Source: Bacteroidota bacterium (GTDB lineage: Bacteria > Bacteroidota > Bacteroidia > Chitinophagales > Chitinophagaceae). From it: a DNA stretch of 63,075 nt. Location: contig JAFAFV010000155.1 of assembly GCA_023423285.1 (NCBI GenBank), positions 1-63,075 on the forward strand. The letters are read 5' to 3'. The position numbers and the translations under genes were made by a program. The notes under the pieces were generated by a model. The model had not been told where the DNA came from, searched no databases, and saw only the letters and a list, made by a program, of their open reading frames with translations. Shown here one piece after another: positions 20,105 through 29,389 of this stretch. The first letter of the stretch is position 1. The number at the start of each line of letters is the position of its first letter.

Positions 20105-21574
20105 CTAGTGTTTCATTTTCATAAGCGAGGGATAAAGCCTCAGGTATATTTGAAAGGCCATTGGATTTTTACCATACAGGGCGTCAAGCTTATCATCCGA
20201 ATGATATAAAGAAAATTGCCCGCCACCAGCAACGTTGGCTTTGCCGATTGTAAATAAATCGTAATTGAAGCCTAGCGTAAAAGCATTTACAGGGAAAACC
20301 GCATCGTGATCAAATAAGTTCTCATCGAAATGTAATTCTTCAGATGATTTTTGTACAAATTCATAGCGGGTGTGTAGCGTTAATTTTCTGTTTCTCCATG
20401 AACCCTCTACAAGCAATGCATTTTCTCCATCGCGATCTTTTACCTTATTCATTCCCCAAACCAAAGCGGCATCAAAGGAACCATCATTTATCAGTGGTAT
20501 GCTGTACACTGTAGAAGCAGTTGTACGGTTGATATTAACACCGGGGTGTGTAGCTTCCGGGCTTTTTACATATGCGTGAGATGCCTGTAAAGCCCAGTTT
20601 TCAGAAGGATTGAAAGACAACCTGGAACTCCAGCTGTTAAAAAGCGGCTTATCAAAATTATACCGGTTTTCATCGGGCTCTTTGCCGGTGAAAGATGAAC
20701 CCTCGAGTTTAAACTTTCCTAATCTTACGCCAATTGTTGCTACGCCAAACGTAATATGAGTGGCATCTACCCAATGGTGTGATAGGGGCGCATCGGGATT
20801 AGCTAACGATGATGGCCTGTGCATAAAAGCAACCGGCCCCAGGGCAGGTTCGCCAGGATACCCGAAATATATAAATACATCAGCATTATTTGAAAGTGCC
20901 TGTGCGTAGCTTACCGATAATTCTGAAAAAAGATCGTGCGGGTGTTGCCTGTCCACCAGCGGCTCGCCATTGTAGGTTTCGCCGCTTTGAAACAATAAGG
21001 GATAACCTTCTCCTCCTACCGTTAGTGGGTCAAGCGACAACATTGAACTAAAGTGAAATAATCCGTTTTGTCCCACTTTTCGCTGACCCATGAACATTAT
21101 CCAGTTTGGCGCATCAAATTTTTTATCGCCGCGCGAGCCTTTATTAGTAAAATCCTGCTGGTTGTAACGCAGGAAAAGATTGGCATGCAACATATACATC
21201 CAGTTTTTGGTGTGGTACATGGTACCAAACATTGGTGCAGCATCGGGTAGCCAGCCTGTGCCGGAGCCATTACGGTTCATGGGAAGGTTAAGGGAAAAAG
21301 CATGGCTCATATTATTGCCATCTTCCTCATGCACCATATCGCCATGCATATTGCCCTCGCTCATTTTCTTCATCGCCATCCCGCATTTAGGACATTTTGC
21401 CGGTACTGCAGATTTCTCTTCCGGGTGCATCGGGCACTGATACACAATTTTGTTATGCTGAATTTCACCACTTCCTGCAGTATCCCTTGGAGGCATGTGG
21501 CGATCATGCTGGGCATATAGCGTTGCTGCGAAAACAATAGAAATGAAAAAGATGATAATATTTTTTATTGGCAT
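20105..21574 (-). CDS. Heavy-metal-binding-domain protein with outer-membrane-like C-terminal region
   Basis: 489 residues from the ATG complementary to 21572-21574, chosen because it starts the signal peptide MPIKNIIIFFISIVFAATLYAQ; the frame extends upstream without a better start. Residues ~40-75 hold a small metal-binding module with YQCPMHPE and KCPKCGMAMKKM, typical of copper/heavy-metal handling proteins, preceded by a His-rich stretch. The remainder has repeated aromatic, alternating segments resembling an outer-membrane barrel. It is convergent with the phosphoesterase gene (26-base gap) and is not an expected PUL component. Related proteins usually sit near copper efflux genes, none of which are here. 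Confidence 0.75.
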   Translation of the reverse strand: MPIKNIIIFFISIVFAATLYAQHDRHMPPRDTAGSGEIQHNKIVYQCPMHPEEKSAVPAKCPKCGMAMKKMSEGNMHGDMVHEEDGNNMSHAFSLNLPMNRNGSGTGWLPDAAPMFGTMYHTKNWMYMLHANLFLRYNQQDFTNKGSRGDKKFDAPNWIMFMGQRKVGQNGLFHFSSMLSLDPLTVGGEGYPLLFQSGETYNGEPLVDRQHPHDLFSELSVSYAQALSNNADVFIYFGYPGEPALGPVAFMHRPSSLANPDAPLSHHWVDATHITFGVATIGVRLGKFKLEGSSFTGKEPDENRYNFDKPLFNSWSSRLSFNPSENWALQASHAYVKSPEATHPGVNINRTTASTVYSIPLINDGSFDAALVWGMNKVKDRDGENALLVEGSWRNRKLTLHTRYEFVQKSSEELHFDENLFDHDAVFPVNAFTLGFNYDLFTIGKANVAGGGQFSLYHSDDKLDALYGKNPMAFQIYLRLYPSLMKMKH

Positions 21575-21715
21575 AAGATGAGGTTTGATAAGCTTATGAT
21601 AGTACCAAATCTCAATTATAATGCCATGTAAGACGTTCATAAAAATGGTTTTGCGGCGGGAACACGAAGAAAACCCAGGGTATAGAATCACGAAAGGCAG
21701 GTAACCCTGAAAACG

Positions 21716-21768
21716 GGAGCCGCCCGGTAGTTGCAGGCTCCTATTTGCACCATAGCCCAGGTGTGCAA
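21716..21768 (-). other. Two adjacent stem-loops upstream of the metal-binding protein gene
   Basis: On the minus strand, perfect 6-bp arms ttgcac/gtgcaa (21745-21750 with 21763-21768) and ggagcc/ggctcc (21716-21721 with 21736-21741) form two hairpins. They lie in the 237-base gap between the GH43 stop and the metal-binding gene start. They could be a structured leader or part of a weak terminator for GH43 (a short T run follows). I do not recognise a riboswitch class. Confidence 0.3.
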
Positions 21769-21811
21769 CGCAGGACCGATGCCATATATCCTCGGTTCAT
21801 CCAAAATACCT

Positions 21812-22936
21812 CTAATCCACATCCGGCACGGGCTGCGGAGAAGTGGTAGGCCCCTGAACGGTGAGTACTCCTTTTGAAACTTTCATACGGTCAATAAATA
21901 CCACGCGCTCATCGCCGGTTTTAGCAGTACGGCCATGATACACACAATACATTTCTTTGCCGTCGGGGCTCCAGGTAATGCTGTTGTGACCGGTGCCGGT
22001 AACAATGCCGCCTTTTTCCACGTTCTTTTCAAGCACGGGATTGTTGGGCGCTTTGGTAAAAGGCCCGAGAGGATTTTTAGATGTAGCATATCCCACTGCA
22101 TAATTTTGTCCGCCAAAATAATTGGCCGAATACATCATATAATAAGTGCCGCTCTGCTTAAAAATGAACGAGCCTTCAGTCCACCGGCGGTTTACCTCAT
22201 TGCTGGTTACCGAGCGACTTTCCCATTCGGCCTGTTTGTCATTCATTGTCACAGGCGGGCGCAGTAGTAGTACCGGTTCACCGATCACGCCTGTAAAATC
22301 AGGTTTCATTTCCACGCCATACACCCAACTTTCTTCAATTTCTTTAAACCAGCCTTTCTTTTTGGCCCATTCGCTTACCTCACTTTCCACAGGATGTTTG
22401 TAAGCGCAGCGTGAGTAATATAAATACACTTTTCCGTTGGGTTCAAATAATACATTGGCATCAATAATAGGATAACCAGGGTCAAAAATCGGGCGGTTCG
22501 TCATATCAATAAATGGCCCGGTAGGCTTATCAGCTACAGCCACGCCTATTTTATAATTCTCCAATTCATTGTTAGGGTTTTCTTTCCAGTGCGCGCTGTA
22601 AAACATGTAAAATTTCCCGTTGTGATGATATACTTCCGGTGCCCAGTAATCTTTGGAAGCCCAGCCATTTTTGTTGTTGCCAAAATACACCTGGCCTTCG
22701 GGTTGCCAGTTCACCAGGTCTGTGCTGCTGTATGCAGAAAAACCTTTTTTAGCACCGCCACCCGTGCCATACATATAATATTTGTCCCCCTTCACATGCA
22801 GTACATATGGATCACCAAATTGTACGGGTAAGGGGTTGGTATAAGTAGCTTTTGAAGAAGATTGCGGTTGGTTTTTAGGCGTACACATTACAAGTGCCAC
22901 ACAACCTAAGATAGTAATAAAATTTAATTTTATCAT
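21812..22936 (-). CDS. GH43 glycoside hydrolase
   Basis: 374-residue five-bladed-propeller glycosidase. The three catalytic acids are readable: Asp42 in FGDPYVL (base), Asp159 in PIIDANVLF (pKa modulator) and Glu254 in WTEGSF (acid). The N-terminus is hydrophobic with a possible, non-canonical lipobox at Cys18 (LVMC), so it is either a lipoprotein or periplasmic. GH43 members remove arabinose, xylose or galactose units; the exact subfamily is not clear to me. It lies 60 bases downstream of a sulfatase on the same strand, so the two are probably co-transcribed and act in sequence (desulfation, then side-chain or terminal sugar removal). Confidence 0.9.
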   Translation of the reverse strand: MIKLNFITILGCVALVMCTPKNQPQSSSKATYTNPLPVQFGDPYVLHVKGDKYYMYGTGGGAKKGFSAYSSTDLVNWQPEGQVYFGNNKNGWASKDYWAPEVYHHNGKFYMFYSAHWKENPNNELENYKIGVAVADKPTGPFIDMTNRPIFDPGYPIIDANVLFEPNGKVYLYYSRCAYKHPVESEVSEWAKKKGWFKEIEESWVYGVEMKPDFTGVIGEPVLLLRPPVTMNDKQAEWESRSVTSNEVNRRWTEGSFIFKQSGTYYMMYSANYFGGQNYAVGYATSKNPLGPFTKAPNNPVLEKNVEKGGIVTGTGHNSITWSPDGKEMYCVYHGRTAKTGDERVVFIDRMKVSKGVLTVQGPTTSPQPVPDVD

Positions 22937-22996
22937 ATTGAAAAATTTGCTTGTAAGTATGACTTATCAGTTGGTAAAGATAACTTACAAAGATTT

Positions 22997-24397
22997 TTAA
23001 TAGCCCATTTGTTTTCGCCAGTTTTGTAAATTGTGTTTTAGTGTTTTTAATTTTGACGGATTTTTTATTGCAAGGTTGTTTTGCTCACCGGGGTCGGTCT
23101 TTAAGTTGTATAATTCGAAACTGTTATCATCAAAAAATTCAATCAGTTTCCAATCGCCGCTAATGATGCTTCCAGCCGATCTGCCGCCTAAAAAATGAGG
23201 CTTATCAAGCGGGTAATGCCAGTATAAATTTCGTTTAGGTATTTGATAATTGCCGTTTGATAAAATACCGGCAAATGACTTTCCATCTACAAACTGGCTG
23301 TTGTTTTTGATATCCGCAAGTTGCATCAGTGTAGGATAAATATCATAATTTACCAACCTTTGGCTAACAACTTTATTTTTTTGCTTAACAGGTGGGCCCC
23401 AGATGATAAATGGTTCCTTAATGCCTCCTTCGTATAACATACTTTTACCGCCACGCAGGGGTGCATTGGTGGTTACACGGGTTTCGCCGCCGTTATCGCT
23501 GGTAAAAATAACAATCGTATTTTCATCAAGCCCTGTTTCTTTCAACTTTTGTAAAATCATGCCTACACCTTCATCCACCACTTTAAGCTGTGCCGCCAGG
23601 TGCGGGTTATTAATTTTTGCCCAGGTATCTTTTGAGTACATCAGGTACGGATCATTTTCAGGATTTTTATTTGTAGCTGCACTTTTTCCCGCACCTTTCT
23701 TTTTTCTGAAATAATCCACCAGTTCAGGCTTGCCATGTACTGCTGTATGAACAGCGTAATGGCTGAGATAAAGAAAAAAAGGTTTGTCCTGGTTTCGTTC
23801 AATAAAATCAACAGCTTCCTGGTTTTGGCGATCTGTAAGATACTCCCGGTCGCCAGGCAGCTTTTTCTCCAGTTCTTTGTTCCAGAAATAAGGCCAGTAA
23901 TAAACGCCTTCGGCGATACCACGGTTCTCACTTACTAATACTTCATCAAATCCATGCCTGTCAGGAAGGGTTTCTTCAGTTGCACCTTCATTAACATAAC
24001 CTGAGAGGTGCCATTTACCAACGATGCCTGTGCGATAACCATTTTGCTGAAACATTTCAGCCAGGGTTATATGACTTAGATCAAGATGTTGGGCTGCATC
24101 CGGCCGCAAATAATCTGTAATATGCAATCTTGCAGGATATTGGCCGGTCATTAAAGCAGCCCGATAGGGAGAACAAACCGGTGCAGCCGCGTAAAAATTA
24201 GTAAAGCGCAATCCCTCCTTTGCCATTTTGTCTAGTTCCGGCGTTTCGTTGAAATTATTTCCATAACAGCCTAACTCGCTATAACCCAGATCGTCAGCTA
24301 AAATATAAATGACGTTCAGCTTTTTTTGGGCGTTCATCGTCAAAGCACTGCCTGCAACAAAAATTAAAAAAAATGCGTGGGTAATAAATTTTTTCAT
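22997..24397 (-). CDS. S1-family sulfatase with unusual CSPYR motif
   Basis: 466 residues; signal peptide MKKFITHAFFLIFVAGSALTMNAQ. The motif C75-S-P-Y-R has Tyr where Ser, Thr or Ala is usual; the invariant C-x-P-x-R core is kept. LADDLGYSE and FTSDNGGE supply the metal ligands, and NETPELDKMA plus LHITDYLRPDA mark the same subgroup as the sulfatase at 41902. Divergent from the sulfatase at 24680, sharing a 282-base promoter region. Upstream partner of GH43. Confidence 0.93.
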   Translation of the reverse strand: MKKFITHAFFLIFVAGSALTMNAQKKLNVIYILADDLGYSELGCYGNNFNETPELDKMAKEGLRFTNFYAAAPVCSPYRAALMTGQYPARLHITDYLRPDAAQHLDLSHITLAEMFQQNGYRTGIVGKWHLSGYVNEGATEETLPDRHGFDEVLVSENRGIAEGVYYWPYFWNKELEKKLPGDREYLTDRQNQEAVDFIERNQDKPFFLYLSHYAVHTAVHGKPELVDYFRKKKGAGKSAATNKNPENDPYLMYSKDTWAKINNPHLAAQLKVVDEGVGMILQKLKETGLDENTIVIFTSDNGGETRVTTNAPLRGGKSMLYEGGIKEPFIIWGPPVKQKNKVVSQRLVNYDIYPTLMQLADIKNNSQFVDGKSFAGILSNGNYQIPKRNLYWHYPLDKPHFLGGRSAGSIISGDWKLIEFFDDNSFELYNLKTDPGEQNNLAIKNPSKLKTLKHNLQNWRKQMGY

Positions 24398-24468
24398 ATC
24401 AAAATCAATCAGGCGCCAAGATATTATTTAAACCAGAATTTTTATGCAAGATTTGTAGTGCGTTATTT

Positions 24469-24499
24469 CAATATTGTAAGTTTTTGCAGTACAATATTG
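24469..24499. promoter_or_regulatory. Perfect 10-bp inverted repeat between divergent sulfatase genes
   Basis: caatattgta (24469-24478) and tacaatattg (24490-24499) are exact inverted arms around an 11-base spacer. The same 10-mer occurs upstream of the first SusC gene (577-586). Its position between two divergent PUL genes makes it a candidate operator for the locus regulator. The rest of the 282-base gap is AT-rich and shows nothing else I can support. Confidence 0.35.
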
Positions 24500-24679
24500 A
24501 CATGATATGATATAATTCTTCAAATGCAAGGCAAAGAGCTTTCGTAATTTAGTATGAAAATATAAAAAAACTCATGTTTCGGTTTTTCTGCTTTATGTTA
24601 AGGGAGATTATGCTGCCCAGAATTTATCTGTGTAAAGCCGACCTATTAGTAAAAATTAGAATAATTTTAATTTAATAAT

Positions 24680-26284
24680 ATGATACGTAATATTCTAATT
24701 ATTAGTTTTTTACTGCAATTCTCATTTACGGTTAGCGCACAACGCCCAAACATTGTTTGGATTACTTGCGAAGATATGAGTCCCCATTTGGGAAGTTATG
24801 GTGAAACGATAGCAAAAACCCCAAATCTGGATGCTCTGGCTAAAGATGGCATGCGATTCTCCAATGCCTTTACTACCGCAGGGGTTTGTGCGCCAAGCCG
24901 TGCGTCAATCATTACCGGCATGTATCATACTTTTATAGGTGCTCAGAATATGAGGGTGAGTATGCCGGATGCTTCCATAAATGAATTCCCTTCCAATTTC
25001 ATTTCTTACCAGGCAGTACCCCCGCCTTATGTGAAATGTTTCCCCGAATACCTGCGTGCCGCTGGGTATTATTGCACCAACAATTCAAAAACCGATTACC
25101 AGTTTCAGGCACCACCTACCGTTTGGGATGAGAGTAGCAAAAATGCCCACTACCGCAATCGGCCCGACAAAAATCAGCCTTTCTTTTCTGTGTTCAATAT
25201 AGAAACCACGCACGAAGGGCAGGTGAACAAACTTAAAAATGAGGATTTACTTATTGATCCTGATGATGTATTGGTGCCACCTTATTATCCGGATACCAAG
25301 ATTGTCCGCGATAACATCGCCAGGTTCCTCACAAATGTGATGCGTATGGATAAGCGAGCGGGCCAGATCATTGACGATCTGAAGAAAGAAAATATATATG
25401 ATAATACTATAATCTTCTTTTACTCAGATCACGGAGATGCTTTACCTTATGTAAAACGCGAGATACTAAAAAGAGGGATTCACGTGCCATTATTAGTAAA
25501 GATGCCGTTGGATCAATCAAAATCAAAGGGTATGGTAAGTGATCGCATGATAAGTTTTATTGACCTGGCGCCAACTGTATTATCGCTTGCCGGGGTTACG
25601 ATACCGCAACATTTTAAGGGAAAAGCTTTTTTAGGAAATGCGGCCACGGCGCAGGGGCATACATACATTTTTGCCGCAAGAAACCGGATGGATGCTAATT
25701 ATGAGATGGCAAGAAGTGTTCACGACGGAAAATATCAACTGATAAAAAATTATTATCCTGATCTTCCAAGATATTACGATAATTATTATCGCCGAAACCA
25801 GCAACCTATGATGGAGGAAATACTTAACCTGCGAAAAGAAGGAAAATTGAATGAAACGGTGTTGAGATGGTTTGCCTCAAAACCGGTGTATGAATTATAT
25901 GATTTGCAGAACGACCCACATGAACTGAATGATTTAGCCAAAGATTCTAAATATCAATCAAAACTAGTAGAATTGCAAAAAGCGCTGGCCGACTGGCAAG
26001 CCATCAATGATCCTTACGAACAAGTGCCAGAAATGGAAATGGTGGATAAATGGTGGAGTGGTAAAAAAGAGATGCCTGTTACTGAACTGCCAGTAATCTT
26101 AGTGAGAAATAATGTTGCAACCATCAGTTGTCTCACTCCGGGTGCTTCCATAGGCTACAAAATGCGCGATAACGAAAGTTGGAAAGTGTACACCGGTCCT
26201 TTTCCCCTGAAAGCCGATGCAGTAGTTTCGGCAGTAGCTCACCGAATCGGTTACAAAAGGAGCAAGGTTGTAACATATAATTAA
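24680..26284 (+). CDS. S1-family sulfatase with C-terminal chitobiase-like beta domain
   Basis: 534 residues; signal peptide MIRNILIISFLLQFSFTVSAQ. The formylglycine motif is C70-A-P-S-R followed by ASIITG. Metal-site segments ITCEDMSP and FFYSDHGD are the Glu-Asp / Asp-His variant, as in the sulfatase at 14214. The last ~85 residues (VILVRNNVATISCLTPGASIGYK onward, ending with VSAVAHRIGYKRS) look like the small Ig-like domain found at the C-terminus of hexosaminidases and some sulfatases. It stands alone on the plus strand, with 281 bases before the next SusC-like gene. Confidence 0.92.
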   Translation: MIRNILIISFLLQFSFTVSAQRPNIVWITCEDMSPHLGSYGETIAKTPNLDALAKDGMRFSNAFTTAGVCAPSRASIITGMYHTFIGAQNMRVSMPDASINEFPSNFISYQAVPPPYVKCFPEYLRAAGYYCTNNSKTDYQFQAPPTVWDESSKNAHYRNRPDKNQPFFSVFNIETTHEGQVNKLKNEDLLIDPDDVLVPPYYPDTKIVRDNIARFLTNVMRMDKRAGQIIDDLKKENIYDNTIIFFYSDHGDALPYVKREILKRGIHVPLLVKMPLDQSKSKGMVSDRMISFIDLAPTVLSLAGVTIPQHFKGKAFLGNAATAQGHTYIFAARNRMDANYEMARSVHDGKYQLIKNYYPDLPRYYDNYYRRNQQPMMEEILNLRKEGKLNETVLRWFASKPVYELYDLQNDPHELNDLAKDSKYQSKLVELQKALADWQAINDPYEQVPEMEMVDKWWSGKKEMPVTELPVILVRNNVATISCLTPGASIGYKMRDNESWKVYTGPFPLKADAVVSAVAHRIGYKRSKVVTYN

Positions 26285-26565
26285 TTCGACTACTGATACA
26301 GACCCGTTTTACTTCAGAAACTTGTACATTTTTACTTTAATACTATTGTCTTCCTCATTCTGATACGTTTAGATATGCAATATTTACCTAACACATCTTA
26401 AAGAAAACGAATTTTACAGAAATTCCTACAATAGTTAAACATTAAGGCGCCATATTTTTCTAACATTGTGCCTGCTGAAATTGAAATAATAGCAATTTAA
26501 CGATTAGCATTTATTGCTTATGTATTATTGCTTTCCAAATTTAAATGAGTATCAAAACTTAACGA

Positions 26566-29379
26566 ATGAAAATATCTTCTATTGGTGTAGCAGTAGCGAT
26601 TATCATTATTTGTCTTCCAGGACTTCTAATTGCGCAGAGAACAGATTCACTCAATATGGATTTTAAGACAATTGCCAGTGACGATTTTAATGGCGCTGCA
26701 TACACCATTAAAATTGATGATCTGAAAAATATTCCCGTTACAGATCTTTCCAACCTGCTTACAGGCCTGGTTCCTGGTTTTTTTTCTTATCAGACATCGG
26801 GGGGCACTGTAAATGAAGGCGCTAGTTTTTGGATAAGAGGACAGAGAACTTTTTCAGAAGGCGTATTGGTGCTGGTAGACGGGCAGGAGCGTGATTTTGG
26901 CATTCTTTCGCCATATGAAGTGGAAAGTATTACTGTTTTAAAAGATGCTGCTTCTGCAGTTTTATACGGTACCCGTGCGGCCAACGGCGTTATATTAGTT
27001 ACTACCAAAAAAGGAGTTCGGGGAAAAACAAAAGTTGAATATACCGGGCAGATGATCAATCAAACTCCGCTGGGTCTTATGGAGCCTGTGGGGGCATTAG
27101 AATATGCCAAGCATTATAATGCTGCTATAAAGAATGACGGTGGCAACGAAGCAAATTTGTACACGGAACAATACTTTGATAAATACCGCAATAGAAACGG
27201 GGTGAATGAAGAAATTTATCCAGACGTAGATTGGTTTAATAAATATTTTAAAAAATCAAGTTGGGTGCAGCGCCATAACTTAAGTATATATGGAGGAAAT
27301 AAAAATGCACGTTTCTTTATAAACGGCGGTTATTTGAAGCAAAATGGCATGTTCAATATTGACGAAGTAAACGATTTGTCAAAAAACAATACTACAAACA
27401 GGTATAACATACGGTCTAATTTAGATGTTGTAGTAACTCCTTCAACAAAACTCAACGTAGAACTTTATGGCTGGATGGATCAGCAATACAGGCCTGGTGG
27501 TGACTCCTATGCCCTATACCAGGCGCTGGTAACCACACCGGCTAATGTATTTCCAGAGTTTTATAAAGACAATGCCAGCTATCTGGATGTGGACGGGAAC
27601 AGGATTAAGTCTATTGACGGCAAGTTACCTGCCGGTGATGGAATTGTATCAAACCCGTGGGCAATGTTAAACAGAAACGGCCATGATATTGCCAATGGCA
27701 CCTATGGTTCCTTCAGAACCCGCCTGATACAGGATTTATCTTTTATTACCCCCGGATTGAAAGCGTCGGGAACACTATCTATGGATGGCTACACCACTGC
27801 GGTAACAAACAGAACAAAAGGTTATTCTTATTACCGGTTGAATGATATAACAGACCCAACCATATTAAGAAAAACCGGTGATGATCCACAAATGGCTAAT
27901 TTAATTTCCTCCCGCAACGGTTATTCAAGAAATGGTTTAAATTTTCAGTTGTCTTATGATAAAGTTATCGGTAAACATGGCATAGAAACCCTTGCTTTTT
28001 ATGATCAGTTTGAAAATAATAACCAGGTTTCAGTACCTGACAGATTTCAAACTATTGGCACCTGGCTGAATTATTCCTATGCAAAAAAATATTCTATTGA
28101 TCTAACAGGATCTTATCATGGCGTATACAAATTTGCACCTGGTAAGCGCTTCGGCTTTTTCCCTGCCGTTTCTGCCGGTTGGGTTGTATCACGGGAAAAC
28201 TTTATGCGGGGCGCTGAAGATGTTTTGTCTTACTGGAAGCTTAGAGCATCTTATGGTCTGGTGGGTAATCAAAGAGGTGTTACGGAGTTTACATACATGG
28301 GGCGTATGAATGCTATAAATAATGTGTATGTATTTGGAAATGCTTATAATGCTGTTCATGGCTTTGTGGAAGATATTATTGCAAACCCTTTCCTAACCTG
28401 GGAAAAATCCCGCCAATTGAACATCGGCACGGATATACGCCTGTTTAAAAATCGCTTACACTACACGGTTGATTATTTTCAGGATCATAGAACGGATATT
28501 TATATGACAGACAATACAGTATCTTCTGTATTTGGATTGCAGGCCCCTGTAGAGGGAAATATTGGTGAAATGAAAACAGAGGGTGTAGATATGGCTGCAA
28601 CATGGACTGATAAGATTGGACAATTGGGATACCGATTAGGAGGCACTTATTCCTATTCACTAAACGAGGTGATAAAAACCGGTGAAAATGTTCAGCCATA
28701 CCCATGGATGCAAGCTGCCGGTTATTCGAGGGGTGTACCAAAAGGTTATGTGGCAATGGGGTTGTTTCAGTCTTACGAAGAAATTGCTGCTGCTCCAAGG
28801 CAAACATTTTCATCTGTACAGCCAGGAGATATACGCTATAAGGACATCAACGGCGATGGAATTATAGATGTGAATGACAGAGTGCCTATAGGTTATGGGA
28901 GTGTGCCGAACCTGTTTTATGCTTTTCATCTGGGGTTAAATTATAAGGGTGTTGGATTTACGGTGCTTTTTCAAGGGGCATCAGAAGTATCAACCAATCT
29001 GAGTGGAAGAGTGGCTTACCCGTTTGTATCTAACGGAAATATATACAAACATCAATTAGATTATTGGACACCGGAAAATACAGAAGCTTCATTACCAAGA
29101 ATTTCAAGGTTATCGTCTAACGTAAACAACTCACAAACATCTTCCTTTTGGATACAGGATGCCAGTTATCTCAGGTTAAAAACCGTTGATTTATATTACG
29201 AGTTCCCTGCACGATTGCTGAATAATTCTTTCATTGACAATCTTCGTGTTTTTGTAAGCGGGTATAACTTATATGTGTGGACAAAACAAAAAGGCCCGCT
29301 TGATCCTGAAGACGGTGGTAACAGTTCAAGCATGCCCTTAACCCGAAACCTGAGCGCAGGCCTTTCAATCAGATTTTAA
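26566..29379 (+). CDS. SusC-like TonB-dependent transporter lacking the N-terminal carboxypeptidase-like domain (pair 3)
   Basis: 937 residues, about 100 shorter than the neighbouring SusC-like proteins. The signal peptide (MKISSIGVAVAIIIICLPGLLIAQ) is followed after only ~25 residues by the plug domain (IPVTDLSNLLTGLVPGF, LVDGQERDFGILS). The beta-sandwich domain and the usual VVGYGTQ segment are absent. The barrel is complete, with FAPGKRFGFFPAVSAGWV and a normal C-terminus. The paired SusD-like gene starts 10 bases later. The 281-base upstream gap should contain a promoter; none is clear enough to call. Confidence 0.93.
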   Translation: MKISSIGVAVAIIIICLPGLLIAQRTDSLNMDFKTIASDDFNGAAYTIKIDDLKNIPVTDLSNLLTGLVPGFFSYQTSGGTVNEGASFWIRGQRTFSEGVLVLVDGQERDFGILSPYEVESITVLKDAASAVLYGTRAANGVILVTTKKGVRGKTKVEYTGQMINQTPLGLMEPVGALEYAKHYNAAIKNDGGNEANLYTEQYFDKYRNRNGVNEEIYPDVDWFNKYFKKSSWVQRHNLSIYGGNKNARFFINGGYLKQNGMFNIDEVNDLSKNNTTNRYNIRSNLDVVVTPSTKLNVELYGWMDQQYRPGGDSYALYQALVTTPANVFPEFYKDNASYLDVDGNRIKSIDGKLPAGDGIVSNPWAMLNRNGHDIANGTYGSFRTRLIQDLSFITPGLKASGTLSMDGYTTAVTNRTKGYSYYRLNDITDPTILRKTGDDPQMANLISSRNGYSRNGLNFQLSYDKVIGKHGIETLAFYDQFENNNQVSVPDRFQTIGTWLNYSYAKKYSIDLTGSYHGVYKFAPGKRFGFFPAVSAGWVVSRENFMRGAEDVLSYWKLRASYGLVGNQRGVTEFTYMGRMNAINNVYVFGNAYNAVHGFVEDIIANPFLTWEKSRQLNIGTDIRLFKNRLHYTVDYFQDHRTDIYMTDNTVSSVFGLQAPVEGNIGEMKTEGVDMAATWTDKIGQLGYRLGGTYSYSLNEVIKTGENVQPYPWMQAAGYSRGVPKGYVAMGLFQSYEEIAAAPRQTFSSVQPGDIRYKDINGDGIIDVNDRVPIGYGSVPNLFYAFHLGLNYKGVGFTVLFQGASEVSTNLSGRVAYPFVSNGNIYKHQLDYWTPENTEASLPRISRLSSNVNNSQTSSFWIQDASYLRLKTVDLYYEFPARLLNNSFIDNLRVFVSGYNLYVWTKQKGPLDPEDGGNSSSMPLTRNLSAGLSIRF

Positions 29380-29389
29380 TACATAAATT

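Noticed and set aside
22952..22991. 8-bp inverted repeat (ttgtaagt/acttacaa) between the minus-strand sulfatase and GH43 as a terminator
   Set aside because: AT-rich stem, 24-base loop and no clean T run; the two genes are more likely co-transcribed.
26340..26400. Promoter with tacgttta upstream of the third SusC-like gene
   Set aside because: The -7 match is imperfect and the only upstream TTG is about four bases too close, so it cannot be defended.
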